Source: Pseudomonadota bacterium (GTDB lineage Bacteria > Pseudomonadota > Alphaproteobacteria > Rhizobiales > Xanthobacteraceae). From it: a stretch of DNA of 64,000 bases. This document shows positions 44,046 through 52,657 of the stretch, piece after piece. How positions within the stretch are numbered: the first letter of the stretch is position 1; every line of letters starts with the position of its first letter. Under the pieces are notes generated by a model, which worked only from the letters and a program-made list of their open reading frames with translations, did not search any database and was not told the origin of the DNA. The translations under genes and the position numbers were made by a program. Location: positions 62,001 to 126,000 of the forward strand of contig JAEYAW010000034.1 in assembly GCA_023404675.1 (NCBI GenBank), in the 5' to 3' direction.

Positions 44046-44636
44046 TCAATGTCGCTCGTTCTGGGAACTGGGCACCGTGAATGAGCCCCTCAGATAGACA
44101 AGTGGCTCGCGATCGACGTTGGTCGTCTGCGCCAAAACCTCGCCAACAAAGATGGTGTGGCTACCCGCATCGTGAGCCTCAACCACGCGGCAGTCGAAAC
44201 TGCAGATCGCCTCGATCAGACTTGGCGCGCCGGTGGCGAGTTCTTGCCAGAGACCATCGGCGAACCGCATGTCGCCCTTGCTGCCGTCCTGCCCGGAGAA
44301 CCGAAGCGCGAGGTCGGAATGCTCCGCCGCCAGAATATTCCAGCAGAACGCGAGGCTGCCGCTGATCGTATCGTGCGCTCCCGCGGACTTGTTGACACAA
44401 ACAAGGACGCTGGACGGCTCCGTGGACAACGAGCAGCCCGCCGTCAAAGTCAGTCCATGCCGGCCAGGCCGTCGCCCCGTGGTCACGATTGAAACGGCAC
44501 TCGGCACGTTACGCATGGCGCTGCGAAATTCCGTAGCGCTGAATAGAGGGATGTCTTGAACAGGCATCAGTGTACTCGACTGGTCTGGGACTGTTGCTTC
44601 GGCTTCGCTGGCACCGGACTGCTCGTTCACAGCCAC
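44046..44636 (-). CDS. Flavin reductase domain protein (FMN/FAD-dependent)
   Basis: A 196-aa HpaC/DIM6-like flavin reductase (FRSAMRNVPSAVSIVTTGRRPGRHGLTLTAGCSLSTEPSSVLVCVNKSAGAHDTI; LAFCWNILAAEHSDLALRFSGQDGSKGD). It would reduce free flavin with NAD(P)H for a partner oxygenase; the LLM monooxygenase at 37475 is the nearest such enzyme in this neighbourhood. The start is a GTG placed immediately after the TAA of the VOC gene, so the two are coupled. Confidence 0.85.
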   Translation of the reverse strand: MAVNEQSGASEAEATVPDQSSTLMPVQDIPLFSATEFRSAMRNVPSAVSIVTTGRRPGRHGLTLTAGCSLSTEPSSVLVCVNKSAGAHDTISGSLAFCWNILAAEHSDLALRFSGQDGSKGDMRFADGLWQELATGAPSLIEAICSFDCRVVEAHDAGSHTIFVGEVLAQTTNVDREPLVYLRGSFTVPSSQNERH

Positions 44637-44987
44637 TTATCCACCCGCGCGCTGGTAAAACTGGATTGTGTTGCGGGATGGGTCCAACACCTGCGCCACT
44701 CGTCCATGCGCGCCCATGTTGCGGATGTCGCCAAAGACCTTGCCGCCCGCCGCACGTGCGGCGGAGATCGACGCCTCCAGGTCCTGCACCTCGAAGACAA
44801 GCACTGCATCGCACGCCGCCTCGGACACGGACTCGCTTGGCCCCGCGATACAGAAGGACGTTGCTTCGCTGTTGAACTGGACCCACTTCCCGGCGTCTGT
44901 GAAGCGCACGGACATGCCGAGCGACTGATAAAATCGCGCGAGTCCTTCGGGGTCGTCGGCTGTGAGATATGCTTGCTTGAGTTGCAC
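44637..44987 (-). CDS. VOC/glyoxalase-superfamily protein
   Basis: A 116-aa single-module vicinal-oxygen-chelate protein (LKQAYLTADDPEGLARFYQSLGMSVRF; AVLVFEVQDLEASISAARAAGGKVFGDIRNM; VAQVLDPSRNTIQFYQ). Members include isomerases, dioxygenases and antibiotic-binding proteins; nothing here narrows it. It is first in a two-gene unit with the flavin reductase, divergent from the Lrp-type regulator. Confidence 0.85.
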   Translation of the reverse strand: MQLKQAYLTADDPEGLARFYQSLGMSVRFTDAGKWVQFNSEATSFCIAGPSESVSEAACDAVLVFEVQDLEASISAARAAGGKVFGDIRNMGAHGRVAQVLDPSRNTIQFYQRAGG

Positions 44988-45579
44988 GACCTTGGTTCCG
45001 CCTCATCACGTCACGGATCATTTGCCCGGATACAGGCAGAGATCGCCTGATGATAGTCGGCCCAAGGCACCAGAATTATCGTTCGAACAGTTCGTCTGCC
45101 GCGGCGGCGATCAGCATATTGTGCCGCTGCGCAGACCCCCACGAATCGCGGCGGTGCGAATGACGTCATGTCCGCAGATCGTGCGAAGAGAAAGACGTAT
45201 CGTGCGCGCCTTTCACCAGCATGCGCTGCTTGGAATTTCGCGCAGGAACGATCCGATCAGCGGCTCGCCGCATAGCGGCATGCACTTTTTCGCAGCGAAC
45301 TTGGAATATTTCCCAAGCAGACTGCCTGTTTTGTAAACATCAATCTTATGCCTGGAGCTGCGTCAGTTCGGGGCGTTCTCGGGCCCTCCCCGGGGAATCA
45401 TACGCGCGAGCGCAACGCACCATTTATATTGACTGTTTTTCGATACAAGTCGGCGTTTTATCGAAATCCTACAACGGACACAGCCGCTAGCATTCTCGTC
45501 ATCGAGATGTCACCACGCCAAACAACGCGCGGGACCAGGCCTCGAAGCAGTGATCGTTTTGCCCTGGGAGACAAAGGAT
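44988..45579. promoter_or_regulatory. 592-bp divergent intergenic region with an 8-bp inverted repeat upstream of the Lrp gene
   Basis: No convincing ORF is seen in this long gap. The stretch 45420-45470 is AT-rich compared with its surroundings and contains TTTCGATA and TATCGAAA (45438-45445 and 45459-45466), a perfect inverted repeat with arms centred 21 bp apart. Two turns of helix is typical spacing for Lrp/AsnC binding, so it is a candidate operator for the regulator starting at 45580. Confidence 0.45.
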
Positions 45580-46212
45580 ATGACGACAACGGCTCTCGAC
45601 AGAATCGACATCAAGATTCTGAATGAACTGCAGCAGAATGCGAGTTTGACCAATGTCGAGCTGGCTTCGCGGGTCAACCTCTCGCCGTCTCCATGCCTGG
45701 CCCGCGTCAAGACACTAGAGAAGCTGGGTGTCATCGATCGCCGGATTGCAATCCTTGATCCCGCGGTGCTCGGGATCAGCGTCACGGCGTTCATTCAGGT
45801 CAAGCTTGAGCGGCAAGCCCAGATGTCTCTCGAGACTTTCACGCGTGCCATCGATCGGCTCGAGTCCGTCATGGAATGCTACCTTATGACAGGAGACAGC
45901 GACTATCTGCTCCGCGTGATGGTGTCCGATATCGATGATCTCGAAGACCTTATCGTCAACAAGATCTCCCGCATTCCCGGCGTATCCAGCATTCGGTCCA
46001 ATCTGGCTCTCAAACGCATCGCTCACAAGACGGTGCTGCCGATCGACACCAGCCGCCCCGTCACGGTCAAATCGTACGGCGGTGCTTCGAGACGATCCGA
46101 GCGGCGGGCGAGGCCTCAATACCCCGCAACGTCTGCATCTCAGGAACGAGCCGATGCGACCTCCAGCAATATCCCCATGCGAACCATCAATCATGCCGCG
46201 GCCGGGCTCTAG
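45580..46212 (+). CDS. Lrp/AsnC-family transcriptional regulator with C-terminal extension
   Basis: A 210-aa regulator. The N-terminal helix-turn-helix is DRIDIKILNELQQNASLTNVELASRVNLSPSPCLARVKTLEKLGVI; the RAM/AsnC ligand domain covers about residues 70-150 (FIQVKLERQ... MECYLMTGDSDYLLRVMVSDIDDLEDLIVNKISRIPGVSSIRSNLAL). Typical members end near 155-165 aa; here about 50 Arg/Ala/Ser-rich residues follow. ATG 45580 is preferred because AAAGGAT lies just upstream. It is likely to sense an amino acid and to regulate the VOC/flavin-reductase pair or itself. Confidence 0.88.
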   Translation: MTTTALDRIDIKILNELQQNASLTNVELASRVNLSPSPCLARVKTLEKLGVIDRRIAILDPAVLGISVTAFIQVKLERQAQMSLETFTRAIDRLESVMECYLMTGDSDYLLRVMVSDIDDLEDLIVNKISRIPGVSSIRSNLALKRIAHKTVLPIDTSRPVTVKSYGGASRRSERRARPQYPATSASQERADATSSNIPMRTINHAAAGL

Positions 46213-46346
46213 CCTGTCTCTCAACAACCAGCCAGAGTCAGAACTCGTTACCGGCGGGCGACGGCGACAGCGACTTGGACGGCGGCGAGGATGTTGGCCA
46301 CCCTTGCGACCAGGCAAGCCAGCGAAAATCGTCCGCGAACCTTTGT

Positions 46347-47006
46347 TCAGGACTCCACAACGACCTTGACTGGCAGCGTGCCGAGCGCCTCGAACACCGT
46401 TTCGTCCTGATCGACGGGAACGCGGACGTCCGCAACAAGACCGTGCAGCGGATGCTGCTCGACCTCGACCGAAGCCGAGCCAAGTCCTAAACGTTGGGCG
46501 AGCAGATCCCTCACGGCGCGAGACGTGACGTCTGCTTTCAGCGTTTGCTTATGAACTTTGCCGACGGCCGTGACAGGCAGGCTCGGCAGCACGAAAATCT
46601 CGTTCGGAATTGCGGCTCGCTCGCGAATCCGCCCTGCAGCGAAGGCGAGCAGAATTTTCAGATCCGCTGTCCTGTTGGGATGCAACTGGACATAGACGAC
46701 GGGCAACTCTCCCGCGTAGGCGTCCGGCTTTCCAACCGCGGCGGCGAGCGCCACAGATTCATGCGCGATCAATGCGTCCTCGATCACCGACGGTTCGATA
46801 CCATGGCCTCCGCGCTTGATCAGCTCGTTGGCGCGTCCCGTCACCCACATAAGCCCATCGGCGTCAATACGCCCGAGATCGCCGGTGTCGAGCCAGCCGT
46901 CCGCAAGGAAAGGCTGGTCGTCGGCCGGCCTGTTCCAGTAGCCGCCGAAGATCGTAGGGCCCCGCACCGCGAGTGTTCCGATCTCATTCGCGCATTCGAG
47001 TGGAGG
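46347..47006 (-). pseudogene. Acyl-CoA synthetase remnant (C-terminal third)
   Basis: The fragment encodes only the end of an ANL-family ligase: NEIGTLAVRGPTIFGGYWNRPAD, GWLDTGDLGRIDADGLMWVTGRANELIKRGGHGIEPSVIED and LPVTAVGKVHKQTLK with the catalytic Lys region. The N-terminal two thirds, including the AMP-binding P-loop, are missing. It follows the stop of the 'amino acid synthesis' gene (TAG at 47007-47009) in the same reading frame, so a deletion junction lies at about 47000. It has no proper start of its own and is very likely a dead relic. Confidence 0.75.
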
Positions 47007-47549
47007 CTATAGCGGACTTACCCTTGCCAGAGGCCGTCCGTTGTCGGCCAGCGCAATTGCAAGCATGATCTCGTCATCAAGCGGCACATCGGAAATAGCC
47101 ATCGACACCGTGTCGAAGTGATTGAAGCTCCACTCGTCGTCCTTCTGATGAAGCGGAATATCCACTACGGTGCCGGCAGCGGCTCGCTTCGTCACCGAGG
47201 GAATCACGGCGCGTCCCTGACCGATCGCCGCGCGGATATATTTTCCAAGCAATGGATGCAGCAACGCCGCGCCGTGCTCAAGTTCTCCACGCAAGCCGAC
47301 GATCGCGGCCTTGCCATAGCTTGTTGCGGAGCGGCCCGGACCAAGCAGTTCGACAGCCCGCGCCACCATCATCGGCCCCAGTTCATCCACCGTCCGCGCC
47401 AGAGGTGTCAGATCCTCGACGAAGCGCCCCGCGAACGGATTGTGCACGGCCGCCGCGACCACGACTTTCCGCACAGTCTGCGCGAGAGACTGTCCCGCCT
47501 CCTCACGCAGATCCTCGACAAAACAGGCAACCTTGCGGACAGCAATCAT
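47007..47549 (-). CDS. 'Amino acid synthesis' family protein (DUF1185-type)
   Basis: A 180-aa protein with the family's recurrent pattern: VRKVACFVEDLREEAGQ, HNPFAGRFVEDLTPL, SYGKAAIVGLRGELEHGAALLHP, VIPSVTKRAAAGTVVDIPLHQKDDEW and NGRPLARV. The family is named for a claimed role in amino-acid synthesis, but its biochemical function is not established. It lies 33 bp downstream of the amidase in a GntR-controlled transporter operon, which suggests it acts on the product or substrate of the amidase. Confidence 0.8.
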   Translation of the reverse strand: MIAVRKVACFVEDLREEAGQSLAQTVRKVVVAAAVHNPFAGRFVEDLTPLARTVDELGPMMVARAVELLGPGRSATSYGKAAIVGLRGELEHGAALLHPLLGKYIRAAIGQGRAVIPSVTKRAAAGTVVDIPLHQKDDEWSFNHFDTVSMAISDVPLDDEIMLAIALADNGRPLARVSPL

Positions 47550-47582
47550 GGTCTTCTCAATCCGATCGGCTAGAGAAAGTCA

Positions 47583-48968
47583 TCAGGACAGGGGCGGCAT
47601 CGGGAACGGTCCACGCGCCTGCTCATAGGCTCGCGCCGCGCGCAGAACCATTGCATCGTTCATGCGGCGGCCGACAATCTGCAATCCCACCGGAAGACCA
47701 TCGGCGTCGAAGCCACAGGGAATGCTGGCGGCGGCCTGCATCGTCTGGTTGACCCAGGAGGTGAACCGTGGCGCCTCGCGCAAGCTCTCCGGAACGCCCG
47801 GCACTTTCGGCGCGCCGACATGAAAGGTCGGGCAGATAAGCAGATCATAATCCGAAAAGAAGAGATGCATCTCCTGCGCCAGCCGCTCACGGGCGGACAA
47901 GGCAGCGTGATAGGCAGATACCGGAATCTCGGGGGCGATCTCCGCGAGCGCAAGCGTATCAAGATCGATTAGCTGTCGTTTCTCCGGGGCGATCCCGTTC
48001 ACGGTCGCGGCGAGATTGACGATCCACTGAACGCCGTGCATCCGGCTGTCGACATAGGTTTGAAGCTGCGGCACGTCCACTTGTTCGATATGTGCACCCA
48101 TGTCACGGAGCAGCCTGGCGGCGGCCGCGACGCAACGCGCGATCGACGGCTCGACCTCCGCGAGACCGAGGTCCGGACTGTAGGCGATCCGCAGTCCGCG
48201 CACGCCAGATTCAAACGTGGCGCTGATATCATCCCCCCAGCGCACTGCCTGACAATCCTGTTCGTCAGCGCGATCGGCCATCACGGCGAGCATGAGGGCG
48301 GCATCCGGTACGGAGCGTGTCAGCGATCCCAGCACCGTGAGCCCGCTGAAGGCCGGAGAGGGATCGGCGATGCGCCGGAACGACGGCTTGTAGCCGAAAA
48401 CGCCGCACCAGTTCGCAGGATTGCGGATCGAACCGCCACCGTCCGAGCCGAGCGCGAGAGGACCAAGCCCGGCAGCGACGGCCGCGCCCGCGCCGCCGCT
48501 CGATCCGCCAGAGGTCCGCTCCAGATTCCAGGGATTGCGGGTGATCCCGGTGAGGGGACTTTCGGTGACGATCTTGTTGCCGAACTCCGACGTCGTCGTC
48601 TTGCCAAAGATGATCGCACCTTCGGCCCGGAGGTTGGCGACAGCCGGTGCATCGACGTCCCACGACTGATCGGGAGAGATCGTCAGCGAGCCGCGCAGCG
48701 TCGCCATGCCCCGGGTCAGGGTGAGATCCTTGACCGAGACCGGAACGCCATCGAGCCGCCCGGACGGTTCGCCCCGCGCCCAACGCGTTTCGGATTGGCG
48801 TGCGGCGGTCATGGCGGCAGCAGCATCGATCTCCCGATACGCGTTGATCGACGGATTGATTCGCCCCGCACGCTCAAGGATCGACGTCATGACCTCGACA
48901 GGAGACAGCGCACGCTCCCGATAGGCCGCGAGCAGTTCTGTCGCCGAAAGCGCCCATGGTTCCGCCAT
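47583..48968 (-). CDS. Amidase (amidase-signature family), operon copy
   Basis: A 461-aa amidase with the full catalytic triad: Lys in PVSVKDLT, and the signature TSGGSSGGAGAAVAAGLGPLALGSDGGGSIRNPANWCGVFGYKPS with both serines. It hydrolyses an amide to acid plus ammonia or an amine. It lies 24 bp after the binding-protein gene of the LivHMGF importer. It is a distant paralogue of the divergent amidase at 54470. Confidence 0.9.
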   Translation of the reverse strand: MAEPWALSATELLAAYRERALSPVEVMTSILERAGRINPSINAYREIDAAAAMTAARQSETRWARGEPSGRLDGVPVSVKDLTLTRGMATLRGSLTISPDQSWDVDAPAVANLRAEGAIIFGKTTTSEFGNKIVTESPLTGITRNPWNLERTSGGSSGGAGAAVAAGLGPLALGSDGGGSIRNPANWCGVFGYKPSFRRIADPSPAFSGLTVLGSLTRSVPDAALMLAVMADRADEQDCQAVRWGDDISATFESGVRGLRIAYSPDLGLAEVEPSIARCVAAAARLLRDMGAHIEQVDVPQLQTYVDSRMHGVQWIVNLAATVNGIAPEKRQLIDLDTLALAEIAPEIPVSAYHAALSARERLAQEMHLFFSDYDLLICPTFHVGAPKVPGVPESLREAPRFTSWVNQTMQAAASIPCGFDADGLPVGLQIVGRRMNDAMVLRAARAYEQARGPFPMPPLS

Positions 48969-48992
48969 GATCGGTTTCCCCTCGAAATCAAA

Positions 48993-50183
48993 CTACGCAG
49001 CGAGGCAGCGCGCAGGCAGGTTGCCGAGCCGCGCCACGGTCTCGATCCCGTTGTCCGCCTGAACGCGCCCGAACAAGGCTTCGCAAACGACGTGCCCCGC
49101 CGCATCAAGCCGCACGGTGCCCCGCGGCGCTTCGATCTCGACCTGCGGAAAGCTCATACGAATCTTCTCGGCATCGAGCGAACCCGCGCGGCGAACGGCA
49201 TCCGCCCACAGCTTCACCGCGGTATAGGTGCGCTCGCCATGCGGAAGCACCACAGTCGTGCCGCGCACGACGCGGCGCACCGATGCCGCGAAACGCTTGT
49301 CATAGGCGGCGAGCATCGCCTTGTTGGCCGGGGTATCGATGCTCATGAAATAGCTCTCGACATTGAGGCCGCCCGCAGCCGCACCTTCTGTCGCCGCCGC
49401 AATGGACTCATGGATGAGATTGGTGGCCAGTTGCGGCTTCATCTCGAAGCTTCTGTACTGCTTGACGAAGGTGACAGGGTCGTCGCCGATGCCGTGCCAC
49501 ACGATATCGGCCCCCGAATCCTTGACCTGCTGGAAGGCCGGGCCGAAATCGCGCGTTCCGAATGGAAAGAACTGCACGCCCGCAAGCTTGCCGCCCCGGG
49601 CTTCGATCGCTGCCTTGATGGCTGGGACGAGAACATCGCGGTTGGTGCCAAGATCCGACGCGAGCACATAGATCGATTTGCCGGAATTGGCAGCCAGCCA
49701 CGCGACGGCGGGAACCACGCTCTGATCGATGGCCAGACCAGTCGTTGCCAGAAACGGGTGGCAGCGCCCTTCATCGAAATTCGGATGAAACAAGAGCTTT
49801 TTGACGCTCGCGCCGACCGTCAAGATCGCCTCGCGCTCGGACGGAAGAACGGTGCCGGTGATCATGGCAACACCGTCGGGACCAAACAGCTTGCGCGCCT
49901 TTTCCAGAGTCGTGCGGGTGGACATCTGGCTATCCTCGGCCACGATCTCGATCCGCCGGCCCCCTGCTCCGCCCGCTGCATTAAGTTCGTCGACCGCCAG
50001 TGTCAGACAGTTGTGATTGGTCTGGCCAACGAAAGCCAGCGCGCCGCTCAGCGGCCCGAGAAATCCGATCTTGACGACGTCTTCCGCGCGAAGAATTGCC
50101 GGAGCGCCGATCAGGGCCGTTGCCGACGCCAGTCCGCCAAGCAGGCGCCTGCGGCTTATCGAGTCAGTTGCACGCATGGTCAT
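48993..50183 (-). CDS. Tat-exported HAAT periplasmic binding protein
   Basis: A 396-aa binding protein. The N-terminus carries SRRRLLGGLASATALIGAPAILRAE (twin-arginine signal). The mature protein begins VVKIGFLGPLSGALAFVGQTNHNCLTLAVDELNAAGGAGGRRIEIVAEDSQ. The ATG at 50183 is chosen because AGGGG lies five bases upstream. It lies 22 bp after LivF and 24 bp before the amidase, so it is inside the operon. Ligand unknown; an amide or N-acyl amino acid would fit the amidase. Confidence 0.9.
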   Translation of the reverse strand: MTMRATDSISRRRLLGGLASATALIGAPAILRAEDVVKIGFLGPLSGALAFVGQTNHNCLTLAVDELNAAGGAGGRRIEIVAEDSQMSTRTTLEKARKLFGPDGVAMITGTVLPSEREAILTVGASVKKLLFHPNFDEGRCHPFLATTGLAIDQSVVPAVAWLAANSGKSIYVLASDLGTNRDVLVPAIKAAIEARGGKLAGVQFFPFGTRDFGPAFQQVKDSGADIVWHGIGDDPVTFVKQYRSFEMKPQLATNLIHESIAAATEGAAAGGLNVESYFMSIDTPANKAMLAAYDKRFAASVRRVVRGTTVVLPHGERTYTAVKLWADAVRRAGSLDAEKIRMSFPQVEIEAPRGTVRLDAAGHVVCEALFGRVQADNGIETVARLGNLPARCLAA

Positions 50184-50205
50184 CGATCCCCTGTTCAACC
50201 GGTTG

Positions 50206-50904
50206 TCAGATGGCGAGGTATTTCTGCAGAAGCGCCGGATCGCCGAATTCCGCGGGCGGGCCCTCATGAACGATCGCGCCGCGGTCCATCACGATGCAGC
50301 GCCGGCTCGCCGCCATCGCAAGATCGATGTTCTGTTCCACCAGGATAATCGCCAGCGACATATCGCGCGCCAGCGCGGGAAGCAGTTCCCCGATCTGATC
50401 GACGATCATCGGCGCAATGCCATCGGATGGCTCGTCCATCAGCAACACGTCGGGTTGGCCGCACAGCGCGCGCGCAATTGCGAGCATCTGCTGTTCGCCG
50501 CCGGACATCGTGCCGCCTCTCTGATCGAGGCGGCTGCGCAGAACCGGGAAATAGGAGAACACGAGCTCGTCGATTCCGGCGCGGCCATCGCGCCGAGCGC
50601 GGCCGCCGAGCATGAGGTTCTCCCTCACCGTGAGCCTGGGGAAGATGCCGCGCCCTTGCGGGACATAGGCAACGCCCAGCCGCGCAATGCGATGCGCGGC
50701 GAGGCCGACGATCTCGGCCGTCCCGATCCTGATCGACCCCGACACGTCCGGGACGATTCCGATGATCGATTTCGCGAGCGTCGATTTTCCCGACCCGTTA
50801 CGGCCGAGGACCGCGAGAATCTCGCCGGTTCCAACGCGGACGGACAGGTCGCCGATGATCGGCGCCAGCCCGTAGCCGGCTGACAGATTCTCAATGCTGA
50901 GCAT
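50206..50904 (-). CDS. livF: HAAT ABC transporter ATP-binding protein LivF
   Basis: A 232-aa ATPase (LSIENLSAGYGLAPIIGDLSV, Walker A GRNGSGKS, signature MSGGEQQMLAIARALCG, Walker B VLLMDEPSDGIAPMIV, IILVEQNIDLAM). Overlaps the LivG gene by 14 bp and precedes the binding-protein gene by 22 bp. Confidence 0.92.
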   Translation of the reverse strand: MLSIENLSAGYGLAPIIGDLSVRVGTGEILAVLGRNGSGKSTLAKSIIGIVPDVSGSIRIGTAEIVGLAAHRIARLGVAYVPQGRGIFPRLTVRENLMLGGRARRDGRAGIDELVFSYFPVLRSRLDQRGGTMSGGEQQMLAIARALCGQPDVLLMDEPSDGIAPMIVDQIGELLPALARDMSLAIILVEQNIDLAMAASRRCIVMDRGAIVHEGPPAEFGDPALLQKYLAI

Positions 50905-51628
50905 GGCTTGTCACCGGGCGCCCGAGATAGGCGTTGCGGATGCGTGCGTCCTGCTGAATGTCCTCGAACGCGCCGTCGCCGATCAGTTCGCCCTGATGCA
51001 TCACCAGCGTCCGGCACTTCAGCGAGCGGACAAAGTTCATATTGTGCTCGATCACGACGACAGCACATCGTTCGCGGAGTTGGTCCACCAGCCGCGCCAT
51101 GTCTTTCACGCCCTCGGCCGTCATCCCCGCAGTCGGCTCGTCGAGCAGCAGAACGCGCGGGCGGCACATCAGGGTCATGCCGACTTCCAGCCACTGACGC
51201 TGGCCATGCGAGATCGCATTCGCAAGCATCGAAGCCTGCGGGACAAGCTTGATCTTGCGAAGCACATCGGCCGGGTCCGGCATTGCCATGCCGCCATGCG
51301 CCTCGACCGCGACGCCTGCGACAATCAGGTTGTCACGCACGGAGAGGCGCGGAAACACGTTGGCACCCTGAAACTTTCTGGCGATTCCGGCGCGGCTGAA
51401 CATGTGGAGCGGACGGCCGATGATGTCCCTGCCGCCCAGACTCAGCGTGCCCGCTGTCGGACGTTGCGCCCCGGACAGAACATTCAGCAACGTGCTCTTG
51501 CCCGCGCCGTTCGGGCCGATCAGGCAGACCAGCTCATTTGGCGAAAGGTCGAATCCGACATTGCTGACGGCTCTGACACCTCCGAAAACAACGGAGATCT
51601 GCGCGACCGAAAGTAGAGGCTGCGTCAT
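50891..51628 (-). CDS. livG: HAAT ABC transporter ATP-binding protein LivG
   Basis: A 245-aa ATPase (LLSVAQISVVFGGVRAVSNVGF, Walker A GPNGAGKS, FQGANVFPRLSVRDNL, signature AISHGQRQWLEVGMTLMCRP, Walker B LLLDEPTAGMTAEGV, VVIEHNMNFVR). The ISHGQ signature is a common LivG/UrtD variant. ATG 51626-51628 overlaps the LivM stop (ATGA); the frame upstream of it is not coding. Confidence 0.92.
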   Translation of the reverse strand: MTQPLLSVAQISVVFGGVRAVSNVGFDLSPNELVCLIGPNGAGKSTLLNVLSGAQRPTAGTLSLGGRDIIGRPLHMFSRAGIARKFQGANVFPRLSVRDNLIVAGVAVEAHGGMAMPDPADVLRKIKLVPQASMLANAISHGQRQWLEVGMTLMCRPRVLLLDEPTAGMTAEGVKDMARLVDQLRERCAVVVIEHNMNFVRSLKCRTLVMHQGELIGDGAFEDIQQDARIRNAYLGRPVTSHAQH

Positions 51629-52656
51629 CGATTGACCTCCGCCGAGACCGCCGCGCGATCGCCGGAAGGCCAGCGAATCCGCCGGAGCGTCGCCAGACCT
51701 TCCGGCAGAAACAGAACCTGAAGAACGAAAAGACCGCCGAGAAGAATCGGCCAGAGTGTGGCGTTGTAGCTCGACAATTCGAATTGCAGGCGCGAGACGA
51801 GAAGCGCCGCGACGACGGGGCCGATCAGCGTGCCGCGCCCACCGACCGCGACCCATACGATGATCTCGGTGGACATCAACGGCAGAAAGAGGTCCGGAGC
51901 CACCACCTGGTTGGTGGCGGCAAACAGGCTTCCCGCGAGCGCGGCCAGTCCCGCCGAAAAGACGAACACGCCAAGAAGATAGAGCGATGTGTCATGCCCG
52001 AGCGCGTGCGCGCGAAATTCGTTCATTCCGAGCGCAGCGAGCACTTTTCCATAATTGGAACGCGACGCCAGCCATAGTCCGGTGAGCGCAACCACCAGCA
52101 CGGCCAGCACCAGATAATAGCTGCCATACGACCCGGAGAGATCGAGGGCGCCATTGAAGAACGCGAGGCCCGGCACACCGAGAATTCCGACGTCCCCGCC
52201 CGTGAGCGAGGACCAGCTGATGACGAGCTGGGCAACGATCATCGTCAGCGCCATGGTCACGATGGCGAAGAAGTGAAGCCTGACGCCGGCGTAGATCAGG
52301 AAGTAGCCGATCGCCGCGGCCAGCAGAATGGCAATACCGATTCCTGCCATCATGCCGGCCGCCGAGCCGAGCATGAATTTCGTGGTGCCGATTGCCATGC
52401 CATAAGCACCGAGGCCGAAAAACACCGCGTGGCCGAGACTCAGAATATGCGCGCGGCCCCACAGGAAATCGAGGCTGAGCGCCAGGATCGCCATGATCAC
52501 GGCATCGCGCAACGCCGAGAGACCATACTCGCTGAGCAGCATTGGTAGCAGCGCGAGACCGGCGAACCCGACTGCGGTCAACACAACGACACGACGCTCG
52601 CCCGGTCCTACAGGTTCCTGCCGGCACAGAGTGGCAATTCGACCGAAGCGGAACAT
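51625..52656 (-). CDS. livM: HAAT ABC transporter permease LivM
   Basis: A 343-aa permease with a Pro/Arg-rich cytoplasmic N-terminus (MFRFGRIATLCRQEPVGPGERRVVV) and about ten membrane segments, with LSLDFLWGRAHILSLGHAVFFGLGAYGMAI and KVLAALGMNEFRAHALGHDTSLYLLGVFVFSAGLAALAGSLFAATNQVVAPDLF. It is one base downstream of the LivH stop. Confidence 0.9.
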   Translation of the reverse strand: MFRFGRIATLCRQEPVGPGERRVVVLTAVGFAGLALLPMLLSEYGLSALRDAVIMAILALSLDFLWGRAHILSLGHAVFFGLGAYGMAIGTTKFMLGSAAGMMAGIGIAILLAAAIGYFLIYAGVRLHFFAIVTMALTMIVAQLVISWSSLTGGDVGILGVPGLAFFNGALDLSGSYGSYYLVLAVLVVALTGLWLASRSNYGKVLAALGMNEFRAHALGHDTSLYLLGVFVFSAGLAALAGSLFAATNQVVAPDLFLPLMSTEIIVWVAVGGRGTLIGPVVAALLVSRLQFELSSYNATLWPILLGGLFVLQVLFLPEGLATLRRIRWPSGDRAAVSAEVNR

Positions 52657-52657
52657 A

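Noticed and set aside
46238..46346. Possible transposase tail after the acyl-CoA synthetase remnant
   Set aside because: I looked for insertion-sequence ends here because of the deletion junction nearby, but found no terminal inverted repeats or convincing transposase motif.
48036..50348. 770-aa open frame on the plus strand
   Set aside because: It lies entirely antisense to the amidase and binding-protein genes, has no recognisable domain and an Arg/His/Asp-rich composition typical of the complementary frame of GC-rich genes.
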